In this document: piece after piece, positions 7,852-20,800 of the stretch | Layout: every line of letters begins with the position of its first letter | How positions within the stretch are numbered: position 1 is the first letter of the stretch | Source of the DNA: Pseudoalteromonas sp. S2755 | GTDB lineage: Bacteria; Pseudomonadota; Gammaproteobacteria; Enterobacterales; Alteromonadaceae | Direction: 5' to 3' | DNA: 54,526 nucleotides | NCBI RefSeq assembly: GCF_005886535.1 | Contig: NZ_PNDS01000037.1 | Coordinates: 1-54,526 of the forward strand | Notes under the pieces: generated by a model | Seen by the model: the letters and a program-made list of their open reading frames with translations, nothing else | Database searches by the model: none | Told to the model about the DNA's origin: nothing | Made by a program: the position numbers and the translations under genes

Positions 7852-8820
7852 TTATGCTGACGCGATATTTGCCATGCCAACTAGTACTTTACGAGTGCCT
7901 GTGTAGGCCTCTCTACCATGAGTAAACAGCATATTATCCAGCAGCAAAATATCGTTTCTTTGCCATGGGTAAGCAAAACTGAGGTCTTGATAAACCTGAT
8001 TGATGAGCTTGATGTCTTGGTCACTTATTTCGCTACCATCACCAAAAAAGGCGTTACGAGGTAAAAATTCGCTGCCGATACTGTCACGCATTTGTGCACT
8101 GAGTTGATTATCTAGACTCGAGCAGTGGAACAAGTGAGCTTGATTAAACCATACCTTTTCACCACTTTTTGGATGACGCATGACCGCCGGACGCCATTGC
8201 TTGGTTTGTAGCCTTTTATCATCAAGCCAAGTAAATTCGATTTCATTTTGTCGGCAATATTGCTCAACCTCGGCTTTACTCTCGGTCTGAAAAACCTCTT
8301 GCCAAGGTAGGTCAATATCACCGTAGTTACGCACGTACTGCACACCTAAACGCTCAAACTTGTCTCTTAATTCACCGGGAATACGACGATATACTTCACG
8401 ACTGTCGGCAAGTGGTGTGCACCCTCCTGTAGTTGCTGGGATCACACAAAAAAAGCCCATTCGCATCGGCCAAACATTGGAGTAAGCATTTTCGTTATGC
8501 TGCAGGATCACTTGATCGGCATGATATTCCGTGGTGGTGTAAATATTGTTGTTCAGTGCCGTTCGTGGTGAAGAGCGATAAACATACTGGCTTAAACGCT
8601 CACCAAACAAGGTCTCAAGTATGGCGCTAAACTGATTCGTGCTCACAATATTTAAGCCACGCAGCAATGCAAAACCATCTCGCTCAACCCAGTTATTCAC
8701 CTCTTGAACGTGGTTTTTCACCCATGCCATGCCGCTTTGTTTAACCTCAGATAAGTCATGTATCCGAGCGTCTGCTGCAATCGTTGTCGGATCCAATTCC
8801 AAAGAAAGTGCGTGATCCAT
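7852..8820 (-). CDS. SyrP-like Fe(II)/2-oxoglutarate dioxygenase (TauD/TfdA family), candidate Asp beta-hydroxylase
   Basis: A 322-residue cytoplasmic oxygenase. The metal triad is visible as HxE in HNE (108-110) and the distal His301 in THGR, with Arg310 (TGTRK) positioned to bind the 2-oxoglutarate carboxylate. The framing segments GGCTPLADSREV, VWFNQAHLFH, LPRNAFFGDG and DILLLDNMLFTHGR are the pattern of the SyrP branch, whose members beta-hydroxylate carrier-bound Asp or related residues in non-ribosomal peptides. AAGGA lies about 10 nt before the ATG, and the gene starts 31 bp after the last NRPS gene, so it is part of the operon. The second NRPS has one Asp-coding adenylation domain, the obvious target. 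Hydroxylation of another residue such as Asn cannot be excluded. Confidence 0.92.
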   Translation of the reverse strand: MDHALSLELDPTTIAADARIHDLSEVKQSGMAWVKNHVQEVNNWVERDGFALLRGLNIVSTNQFSAILETLFGERLSQYVYRSSPRTALNNNIYTTTEYHADQVILQHNENAYSNVWPMRMGFFCVIPATTGGCTPLADSREVYRRIPGELRDKFERLGVQYVRNYGDIDLPWQEVFQTESKAEVEQYCRQNEIEFTWLDDKRLQTKQWRPAVMRHPKSGEKVWFNQAHLFHCSSLDNQLSAQMRDSIGSEFLPRNAFFGDGSEISDQDIKLINQVYQDLSFAYPWQRNDILLLDNMLFTHGREAYTGTRKVLVGMANIASA

Positions 8821-8852
8821 TGTTTTCCCATCCTTAAAAGTAAGTACTTTTG

Positions 8853-11800
8853 CTAGTGCAACACATAGTTGCGCTCAATTATGTTAACCAACTGCCCTAC
8901 TTGCTCGGCTTGCAGGCAGGACAAATGATCTCCTTTGACTTCATAACAAGAGAGAGAGTGACTAAATGGTTTCCATCCCATGTCTTTATTCACAGGACGG
9001 CCTTCAAATTCTTGCGTTTGCTGCGTTTTTACAACGCAGATTGGGGTGTCGCTAAGCATAGACGGCACCTCAATATTTGCTCGCAGTTGGGCACTAAAAA
9101 CTTGTTGAAAGTGGCGTAGATGCGCATCACTAAAATTAAATCCAGCTTGATGTATCCAGCGATTGAGATAGGCAATGCGTGCTGAAGCATCACCTTGCTT
9201 ATAGGCACTGATTTCAGCATCAGAGACACTAAGGCGGAAAAACGCCACCAGATTATCCAGCATCATTTGTGCGATTTGCGCTCCATCTAAGTTAAGCGCT
9301 GGATTGCTCGGTACAGGCGTATCAATCACAGTTACCAAGCAGCCAATGCGACCTTGTTGCTCAAGTAAAGTGGCAAGTCGATAGGCAATAAAGCTGCCAA
9401 AAGAATGTCCGACCAAATGCACTTGCTCACCAAGTTCAGCGCCTGCTAATACACTCAAGTAATACGCTGCGGTGCGGCCAATAGAAGTTAGCGTCTCCGG
9501 TTCCTCGGCGAGCGCCTCTGGCTGCAAGCCATAAACGGGTATACGGCTATCAAGCCCATTCACTAACGCATGAAATGCCATTAGCCAACCTCCCGCACCC
9601 GCAATCAACACCACAGGTGTAAAACCAAGCTCCCCCTCTTGCAAACACACTAAGGTTTCAAGCGATTGGGGTTTGCCATCGCGTTCGCTAAGACCATCTC
9701 TCAATGCTTGAACATACTGACTGAGCCCACGCACGGTTGGATGCTCAAACAGTGCCGACAGCGGCAAATTGAGTTGTAGATGCTGATTAATATCACCCAC
9801 TAAACGCATCGCTAATAGTGAATGACCACCTAAATTAAAGAAGTTATCGTCAAGGCACACGCCATCCACCAGCAAACGACGGGCAAACTGCTGCGCTAAT
9901 TGAGTTTGTAGTGGTGTGAGCCTTTCCTGCTTAGCCTCTTGCCGCAAGGATTGAGGCGAAGTGTATGATCCGGCCAGCGCAATGAGCTGTTTGCGATCGA
10001 CTTTGCCGTTCGTTGTCAGCGGAAGCTGGCTAATTGATTGGAACAACTCAGGGACCATGTAAGCGGGTAGTACTGCGCGTAGCTGCGCTCGCAGAGCTGC
10101 ATCACTCACTTCCGTATGCTGCGCTGGCTGCACAAATGCCACCAATTGCGCGTTGTTACTGCTATCTTCACGCACCACCACAGCACAAGCAGCAACCTCG
10201 TCTAGCAGCTGAAGTTGCCGTTCAATCTCACCCAATTCGATGCGGTAACCGCGCACTTTAACTTGGTCATCACCACGGCCTAGATACAGCAATTCATTTG
10301 AGGCTAAGCAGCAAGCGCGATCGCCAGTTTTATAAAGTCGCTGGCCGCTATTTGACTCAATAATAAAGGCTTGCTGCGTCTTTTCCTCGTCGTTGAGATA
10401 GCCTCTGGCAAGGCCAATACCCGCAATGTATAAGTCCCCTTCCACACCGGTGGCCACCGCTCGAAGCTGTTCATCGAGTAAATATAAAGACAAACCCGCG
10501 ACGGGCTGACCGATCGGCACGCGTGCACCGCTGAAGTGTGTGACGTCATTAAGGGTTGCCGAAATAGTCGCTTCGGTCGGGCCATAGGCATTAATAATTC
10601 GAATACGGTCGCCGTAGCGCTGCTGCCAATCGGTGAGCGCGGCAATCTGCATCTGCTCGCCTCCTATGGTGATGATCCTCAGCGAGGTTGGCAAGGTGAC
10701 TGAAATTGCTGCAAGTTGATGCCAATACGCCGTTGGTAAACTCATCAGTGTTAACTCGGCATCTTGGCTTAATTGCGCCAGCTTGTTGGGATCCAACATG
10801 TCGTCTGTCGGTGCCATCACCAAGGTTGCACCACAAAGTAAAGTACAAAAGACTTCTTCGGCAAACACATCAAAGCTCATGCTAGCAAATTGCAGGTAAT
10901 TGTCGCTTGGCGTCATTGCATATTGCGAGGCTAATGCCTGCACATAATTGGCGACACTGGCATGCTCCACCATCACCCCTTTTGGCATGCCCGTGGTGCC
11001 CGAGGTATAAATTACATAACAGAGGTCGTCAATCTGGCATGGCGCAGTAAAGCAACGACTAGCCTGCTCGGCCAAAGCGCCCTGAATACTATCTAAATCG
11101 ACTTGAGGCACCACCTGCTCCGAGCTACCCTGCCAATATTCTATTTTAGTAACCAGCATGGCTGCATTGGCATTTTGCAACAGCAAACGGCGTCGAAGCT
11201 CAGGTAGTGTTGGTGCAATTGGTAGATAAGCCGCACCCAATTTAAGCACCGCAAGCATAGCCACAATAAGCTGGTAATTCGCCTCTAAACACAGGCCAAT
11301 AATAACGGGGGCTGTACTCGGCTCTAATCGTGATGCAAGGTAATGGGCGAGCTGATTGGCGTCTTTATCCAGTTGTGAATAGTGATAACAGCGAGCCTCC
11401 CTAGAGGCGGTACTATATTCACGAATAGCAATATGCTCAGGAAATTCAGCAGCAACTTGAGCAAATAATTGCTGAATAGGTAAATTTGGCGTTTGATATG
11501 GCACCGCTTGCGTCAGTGCAAAAGTAGGCAGAGGCAATGCCTTGCTGTACGGCGCGTGTTGAGACTGCCAAGACAATTTCCCAAGTGTTTGTTCGGGCTG
11601 TTGTGTCGCAGCTAACATCAGCTGCTGCATCGCCGCAAGGCTTTGCTCGATAAACACTTCATCAAAGCATTGCTGCTGATAGCTCAGCGTGAGCGATAAA
11701 CTCGCTCCTACGCCGACCACAAAGGTCAATGGGTAGTGTGTTTCGTCAACTTCGCTTAAGGTTGTTGCAATAAATGGCAGCGCAGCGCTATTTTGCAACG

Positions 11801-14800
11801 GATCTTGCGGATAATTTTCAAAAACATACAAGCAATCAAACAATGGACTGTCGTTCTCAATACCCGACCACTGATGAACTTGTGTCAGTGGTGTATGCGG
11901 GTGCTGCGCCAATGCCGTAAGCTGCGACTTCACCGCTTGCAGGTAATCTTTCACACGCGCAGCTTGATCTATCGCGACATGGACCGCTTGCGTATTGATA
12001 TACAAGCCAACACGCTGCGCCATTCTACTAAGCGCTGTAGGTCTACCCGCGATGGTTTGACCAAATAAGGCATACGGTTCGTTGCAGCAACTTGCCACCC
12101 AATAAGCCCAGAGCCCTTGGATAAACTGATTGACGGTCAGTCCTTGCTCGCTTGTAAAGCGAGTCACGGCATCTTGCAGCGATTGCGGTAAAGTCACACT
12201 GAGTTCTTTAACACCAGCCGCTTTATTTTCAGTATGTAGTATCTTTTCGCTGAGTAGTGTGGGAGCGCTAACACCACCCAAATAATCCCGCCAAAACGCT
12301 TCATCACACTCAACATGTGTATGCAAATATTCGATATGATCGCGGAAATTATCTACTACAATGGGGCGTAACTCACCTTGGCAACGAGCTTGATAAAATG
12401 CCACTAATTCAGCAAATAATATCGGTAATGACCAGCCATCCATAATAAGATGATGATACGTCCACACCACTCCAACATTGCCATCATCAAAAGCGATTAA
12501 GCTTAACCGCATACAAGGCGCTTGCGAGAGCTTAAGCGGCTCGGCAAGCTCCACTTCGGCCTGTGATTTCACCACATGCGATTGCGCATCTGCAATGATG
12601 TTGCTATGCAGCAGTTTGAGTGGCACATCGGCACGTTTACAGACCACTTGTAGCGGCTCCCCAGCAACGTCCATAAAGGCCGAGCGTAATATGCTGTGCT
12701 GTTTAATCAACTGCTGCCAAGCGTAACTCAACGCCTCTATATCCACACAACCCTGTAGCAATAAGCTGGTTTGCTCGACGTAAGGTTGCGTGCGTTGATT
12801 GTGCGCCTCACGTGCCGTTTGACTGTGGAACCACATGCCTTGCTGTAAACCCGTTAGGGGGTAAATATCCTCAACTTCCCCTTCAACCTGCCCAAGTATG
12901 CGCTGTAACTGCCGTTCAGAAATGCCGCTGAGAAGTGCAAAGTCACTGACTGTGTAATGACGTTGAGGCTGGGATTGGCAATACTCGATGACCTCAATTA
13001 GACTTTCGAGTATCTCTTTACTTAATTGCTCTGCTGCTTCAGATGCTAAGCGCTGGCTGTCAAACTCCAGCGTTAACGCCAATTGACCATCGACAACAGC
13101 CGCTGTTAGCTGCGCTCCAAAGTAACTGAGATTTGACTCTGCAACCAAAGTGCCTGTCGACTCACTAGCATCTCCCAGCAAACCTTGCTGCTCAATAACT
13201 GTATCTAGCTGGCCTAAATAGTTGAAAAACAGTAAGTCTCGGGTATCAATCTCAAGCGCTGAGCGAACGTTTAGCTCTGGGTGTAAATACCGCGCAGCAC
13301 CATAACTACTGGCAACTTTAGCGCTCCTTTCAAGCTCTGCCTTGATACTACAAATCACATCATGCAAGCGGCTGCCATTACTAAATAACGGCATTGGATA
13401 GAGCGCCGTTAACCAGCCAATGGTTCGGCTGCTATCCAGTGCCTCGGTCAGCAACTCGCGACCATGCCCTTCTAGCATGATCACTTCACTGCCTGCACCA
13501 CACTTTTGCGCACACCAGGCAAGTGCACTGAGCAGCAGTGCTTGCGCCGTCGTACCATAACTGGTGTTGGCAGATCCCAATAATGCACGGGTGTGCGATG
13601 CTGATAACGTGTGGCGAGCTTTGGCTATGGCTGGGGTCGCGCTTGTATCTTTTAGGCTCAATAAGTGTGAGCTTTCAGCCAATGCAGCCACCTTCTGCCA
13701 TTTGCGCAAATCGCGCTCACTAGATGCAAGTTCACGATAAAAGTCTGCAAGTTCTGCTAAGTTTGCACTTGCGGCTGGAAGCTCCAGTGGTACATTGTTT
13801 GTTTGCTGCTGTAATAGCTGGCTCACATCTTCAAGTAACACACGCCAAGAGACACCATCCACTAGCAAGTGATGTGCGCTAAACAGCAAGCGATTGTTGG
13901 CTTCGCCGTCAGGCGTAACAAATAACACCGCTTTAAACAGTGGTGTGCCAGTAAACGCAAAACCTTGCTGCACTTGTTCACTGAACTCGCTCAGCTCAGC
14001 TTGCCATGCGTCACGCTCAAGCGTATGCGCCGTAAATACCTTTTGAATATCAATGCCATCACGTACAAATAGGGTATTTTCATCCGCAACCACCAAACGT
14101 AGCGCGTCATGCTGGGTGAACAGATATTTTACAACTTCCATAAGCTGCGCTGGTGTAACGGATTTATCTACACTCACCAGCACACTCTGATCCCAATGAC
14201 TGGGTTTGGCAAATTTCTGAGCAAAAAACCAATGCTGAATTGGTAATTTATCGAGTTGACCAACCAATGGCTGCCTTTCTTTACCTATCGACAGGTGAAT
14301 ATCTTGCTGGGTAAGTCTTGCTGCAAGCGCCGAAGCACTGGGGTAAGTAAACACGTCGGTAGCACTCACTGGTAACTTGAGTGCTTTGGCTTTACTGGCG
14401 ATTTGAATACTCAAAATAGAGTCGCCGCCTAAAGCAAAATAGTCGTCTTCTGCGGTCATGGATGGCGTATTTAATACCTGCCGATAAATCGCCAATAACT
14501 GAGCAACGATACTGTTAGCCTGTGGTTTGACCGTGCTCGGCTCGGTTACTGTGATAGTCTGTTGAGTTTTACCAAGCGTTGCCAAGGCACGATGGTCAAC
14601 CTTGCCATGCGGCGTCAAAGGTAACCTTGCGAGCATGACAAAATGCTCTGGCACCATATAACTTGGTAGTCTTTCCTTTAGCTGAGCTTGAAGCACTTTA
14701 GGCTCAGTGTTTGCCACCACAAATGCCTGCAACTGTGGCTGCCCTGACGCGCTTGTGGTTATCTGAACCGCACATTCTTGTACGCTCGATAGCAGCCCGA

Positions 14801-17800
14801 TTTGCTGTTCAATTTCGGCCAACTCAATACGATACCCTCGCAGTTTTACTTGTCCATCATTACGACCCATATAGGCGATACGGCCGTTGCTAAGCTGGCG
14901 CACTAAATCTCCCGTTTTATAGGCTCGCACCGTGTGCGATGGAGAGACTTGTAGCTCAATAAAACGCTCAGCACTAAGCTGTGGTTGATGTAAATACCCT
15001 CTAGCAAGTCCCGCTCCGGTTATATATAACTCACCGATCATCCCCTGAGGCACAGCGCGTAATTGTGGATCTAAAATAAATAGCTTGCTATTGTCGACGG
15101 GTAAGCCAATATCTGGCACCTGTTCGTCAAACTCAACCACGCCTGAAGTCGCGACCACCGAGGCTTCGGTGGGTCCATAGTTATTGATTAGGGTAAATCC
15201 GTATTCTTTTGCTTGAAGCGCACCGAGTTTATCGCCGCCAACCAATAAATAGCGCAAGCTTTGCGGGTTAAACAAAGACTCAGTGAGCAGCGCTTGAGCG
15301 ATTGGCGTTGCAATAAAACTATGCGTGACTTGGTGTGTATTGAAACAGGCTGTTAATTCAGCCGGTGACTGTAGCACCGCTTTTGTCACACACACGAGGC
15401 TCGCGCCAGCACATAAATAAGGCCAAATTTCCCATGTTGCCGCGTCAAAGGCGGGGTTGGCGGTTTGACTCGCAACGCTATGATTATCCACCGCAAAAGC
15501 TCGTCGGTGCCAACCACATAAATTCGCCAACCCTTGATGGGCTATCATCACGCCTTTAGGATTACCAGTCGTGCCAGAGGTATAAATCACATAGGCTAGC
15601 TGCTCCGCTTTAACTTTTGGGAACTGCTGAGGTAGTGGTATTGCCGCAAGGCGCGCTTGCACGTCGGCGTCATCAACACAAATGACATGTGGGGAGCAGT
15701 ATTCAGCCTCAAGGTGATTATCATCTAACTCAGCTATCTCAAAGCGAGCGGCAAACTCACACTTTGTTAAAACCAGCGCTGCACCGCTGTCTTTAGCGAT
15801 GTAATTGACTCGCGCTTGAGGGTAATGAGGGTCAACTGGTACATAACATCCACCCGCTTTTAACACAGCCAACATCGCCACAATGAGATCTGCGCTACCC
15901 GTCATCGCGATCAATACAGGTTGCTCGGGCTGGAGCCCTTCGCTTAATAACAACGCCGCCAATGCCTTGGCTCTTTCAGTAAGCTCACCATAACTCAAGG
16001 TTTGATTTGAGTTTGTGTCAATTACCGCAACTCGCTCAGCTTGTGCAGGCTCTGCCATATGTCGCTCAATTTGCTCAAGCACTGACTGCTCAAAGTGTTC
16101 CGGCGCTGATTTGCCTGAAATCGCATGACTCTCTAGCTTCTGCTCCTTGCAAAGTTTTATATCCGCAAGCGGGCACTCAGGCTCTGTGAGTAACTGCGCG
16201 ATCACGACATTAAAACACTCTGCAATGCTAGCCACAGTTTCTCTTTCAAATAATCCACTGTTGTATAGCCAGTGCAGTCTCAACCCTTGCCCACTTTCTG
16301 TTGCACTGAGCTCGAGATCAAACTTGGCACGCACGTTTTCCGACGTTAAAACTTCCGTGCTAAGGCCTACAAATTCTGGTGTGTGCTGTGGCTCGGGATT
16401 AAACGCAAAACTCAACTGGAAAACACTCTGGTGACTCAGCTCTCGGCTAACACCAAGATGATCAATGAGCCGCTCAAAGGGAAGTGATTGGTGTTGATGT
16501 ACTTGTTCAATTTGCTCTTTTTGTATATCGAGTAGTTGGCTGAAACTCTGCTGCCAATCGAGCTTCACGCGAATAGGTAAGGCATTGACGAAAAAGCCAA
16601 TCAACTGCTCCACGTGTGGGTGATGCCGCCCTGAAAATGGCGCACCAATCACAATATCATCCACTTGGCTAAACTTAGCGAGCACCACCGCATACACACT
16701 ATGTAACCAAATAAACGGGGTTATTCCTAAGCGCTGGCAAAACTGTTGTAGCCGTTGCCATGTCTCTGCGCTTAGCTGCTCAGTAAATGCTTGCGCGCTA
16801 TTGTTCACGGCCTGCCCACGAGGCGTATCGAGCGGTAATTGATGTAGTGGCGGCGCATCGTCAAGATGCGCAGACCAAAATGCCATGTCTGCACTTTGCT
16901 GCGCGCCTTGGCACTGTGCTCGATGCCAATGGGCATAATCCGCGTATTGCACCTCAGGTGGCGCAATCAAGTCATGGGCAAGTTTGCAGCCTTGGGCGTA
17001 ATGAGCATAAAATTGCGTAAGCTCTCGCATTAATACTTCAATGGAGCGAGCATCACTAGCAATGTGGTGCATATTGACGATAAGGCGATGATAGCCTGAT
17101 GAAAATCGAACCAGAGTTGCGCGGATCATTAGATCTTTACTAAGATCAAAACACTGTGCTTGGTCGTCTCGTACCGCACGCTGCCAAAGCAAATTTTGCC
17201 ACAGCGGCGATTGTGTGGAGACGTCAATAAGCGTAACAAAATGCTCAGGCAAAGCCACAAGGTGCTGTTTAGGCCCATCATTAGTGTTGGTGATAGCCGA
17301 ATGCAACACCTGATGCCGTGACAGCACTTTTTGCCAACTTTGCTCGAATGCGCTCAGATCAAGCTCCCCTAAAAACGCCAATAACGCTTGAATTTGATAT
17401 TGCTGGCTGCCCTGCTGCATTTGATCTAATGTCCACAAACGCTGCTGAGCAAAAGACAGCACTACGCCATTGGTTTTATCCACCACAGCAATAGTACTTA
17501 GCTGCGTGTCTTGCTTTTCAAGTGCAGCCGCTAAACCTTGTACTGTAGGGTGCGTAAAAATCGCTTGCAGTGGTAGCTCAATGCTCAGCGTCTTGCGAAT
17601 ATGATTTGCCAGTTTTGCAGCAAGTAGCGAGTGCCCGCCGAGTCTAAAAAAGTCGTCATAGCGACCAACTGAGTCGCGCTGCAGTATCTCGGCAAAATAG
17701 CTTGCAAGTTGGGTTTCAAGCTCGCCAACCGGTGCTTCATAAGTGTTTTCGTTAACGCTTGTATCAAGTTGCTGCAATAGTGCTTTTTTATCTACTTTGC

Positions 17801-20800
17801 CATTTCTGGTCAGTGGCATAGCTGCCACCGATTGCACTTTGGCAGGCAACATATGGTCGGGTAAATTTTGTTTTAAAAACTGCTGCATGACCAAAGTGAT
17901 GTCGTCGAACTCGACCTGTTTGTGTAACACCACAAAGGCGCAGATCCAGACATTTTCTGGGTCTTGCCGATTTAACAGCACAGTGACCTCAGCCACTTCG
18001 GGATGATGGCGCAACTGGTTTTCAATTTCGCCTAATTCAATGCGATAACCCCGAACCTTTACTTGGTCGTCAATTCGACCAACATAGCTCAGCTCACCGC
18101 TGGCCATTAAGCGCACGAGATCGCCCGAGCGATATAGCCGCTGATCAGGTGCTTCACTAAATGGGTTTTGAATAAAGCGAGTGGCGTTTAGCTCGTCACG
18201 TTGCCAATACCCCCGACAAACCCCCTCGCCACCTACGTACAACTCGCCCACGGCACCTTGCGGCAAGAGCCTTTGCTTGTCATCGAGTACATAGCAGCTG
18301 GTGGTCGGAATAGCACGACCTATATTACTGGTGCCAAGTGTCATATCCGCCAGTTCCATCGCCTTAAACGTAACATGTACCGTGGTTTCGGTAATGCCAT
18401 ACATATTGATTAACTGGCAATTTGGTAAGTGCTGTGCCCAAGGCTGTAGCTTACTTGGCTGCAACGCTTCACCACCAAAAATCACGTACCGCACTGCACA
18501 TTGACTCGCCAGTTGACTGTCATTGAGTAGCGTGGCTTGTAGTGCGTAAAACGCACTTGGTGTTTGATTTAAGACCGTAACCTGGGCATCAACCAACAAC
18601 TGAGCAAAAGCTTGAGTGTCTTGCGCAGTCGCTTTATCCACAACCACAAGATGACCACCAAAGAGTAACGCGCCATACATCTCCCACACAGAGAAATCAA
18701 AGCAGAAGGAATGAAACAAGGTCCAAACATCTTGCTCATTAAAATCGAATAAGTTGGGCTCTACATGAAGTAAGCGCACCACATGACGATGCTCAATTTG
18801 TACACCTTTTGGTCTCCCTGTGGTGCCAGAGGTATAGATCATATACACCAAGTCTTGCGGCTCAATCTGAATAGCATCAAGCTGCTTGAGGGCTTCGCGG
18901 CTGGCCTGATGCTCTGCCTGTGACACATTAATTAGCTGGTATGAAAGCTGACTAAACTGTGCCTGCGTAGCGTTGTCACAAAGCAGCCATGGGCTTTGCA
19001 CGTCTCCCAGAATATACTCAATGCGTTCTTGCGGGTAGTCGGGATCTACTGGCACATAGGCAGCACCGACTCTAAGCACTGCCAGCAAGGTCACTATCAT
19101 CTCAACGCTGCGTGATACACTCACAACCAACATAGTTCGTGGCGTGACCCCTTTCTGTAACAGCATTACCGCCAGCGCATCGACTCGATCATTAAGCTCA
19201 CGATAACTCAGCACAGTCGTGCTATCTTGCACGGCAGTGCGTGTGGCAAAGCGCTCGGCATAGCGCGTGAATAAACTGGTGATGGTGTCTTGCTCAGGCC
19301 AAGTTGCTCCTTGGCATTGAGCGCCCGTTATTAAAGCTTGTTGCTGTTTTTGGTTCAGTAAAGCAAGTTCACCAATTGCGGTATGAGGGGCTGTAACACA
19401 AGCTTGAAGCAGCGTGTGAAAGCAATCTGCCCAATGTTTGATGGTCTCTGCTGTGTAAAGATGGCTATCAAACTTCCAATGTAAATAAAGTGCCTGCTCA
19501 TCAACTACGGCATTGAGTTCTAAGTCGCATTTTACCGCTATGCTATCCGCCTGTTGTTTTTGCACTTCTTGAACAGATAATCCCGGAAGCGTAAAAGCAC
19601 GCTCATCACGGGTTTCCAGTGTAAATAATATTTGCACTAGCGGATGGTGACTTAAATCTCGTGGAGCACCAACCGCTTCCACCACTTTGTCAAAAGGAAT
19701 ATCGCGGTATTCAAACGCCGCTAGGTTGAGGTCTTTTTGTTGCTGCAACCATTGGCTAAATGGCATATCACTTTCGAGCTTTGCATGCATCACTAAGGTA
19801 TTAACGAACAAGCCAATTAACGGTGTTAATTCGGGGTGATGGCGACCAAGCTCTGGCGTGCCCACAACTACCTGCTGCGATTGCGTAAGCCTTGCGATAA
19901 ACAACATAAAGGTATTGAGCAGCCACATAAAGGGGGTCAGTTGGAGCGACTTCGCTTGTGTCGAAATCGCCGCAAATAACGACGCATCAAGCGCTTGGCG
20001 ATATACCTTCCCCGTTAACGACTGCACCGCAGGACGAACAAAATCACAAGGCAATGATTGCAACGGCGCTAATTCGCCAAATTGCTGTTTTAGTTGCGCC
20101 AGTGGTGCCTCGATGCGATCTGGCGTTAGCTGTGCTCGCTGCCACTGGCTAAAATCACTATATTGCACCTGCATCGTTGCAAGCGGTGTATAAGGTGCAC
20201 CTAGGTGTTTGCAATAGCCAGCTTCTATCTCTTGTGCAAGTAGCGCCATTGACGCCCCATCAGAGACGATATGGTGCATATTAAATGCAAGGTGATGTTC
20301 ATTGCCATTACTTACCACCAGCACGCGAAGCAAGCAATCATGAGCCAAATCAAAAGGCTTGTTCTGATGTGCTGCGATGCGCGAAGCAATGTAGGCTTGC
20401 CTTGTTTCCTCAGCTACTACACTGGCATCAAGCCACTCGAACGGCGTACTAATATCATCCGTTATTTGCAGCTGAGGTTTGCCATCTTGTTCATTTTTTA
20501 CAAACCTAGCGCGCAGTATGTCGTGGCGTAGCACCACATCTTGCACAGCGCTGCGCATTGCTTGAATATTAAGCTTGCCGCGTAGCAAAAACTCGGCGGG
20601 CATATAATACTGCTTGCTACCTTGCAGTTGTTCAATAAACCACAACCCTTCTTGTGCAAAGCTCAGCGGTAAGATTTTCCCCGCGCTTGGCTGCGCGACT
20701 ATTTTCGGCGATGAGCTCGCCACATCATGGCTTTGTTGCTGAAAATAGGCAATGATCTCTGATTTATATTCAACCACCTGCTGTTTTAACTGTGGAGGAA

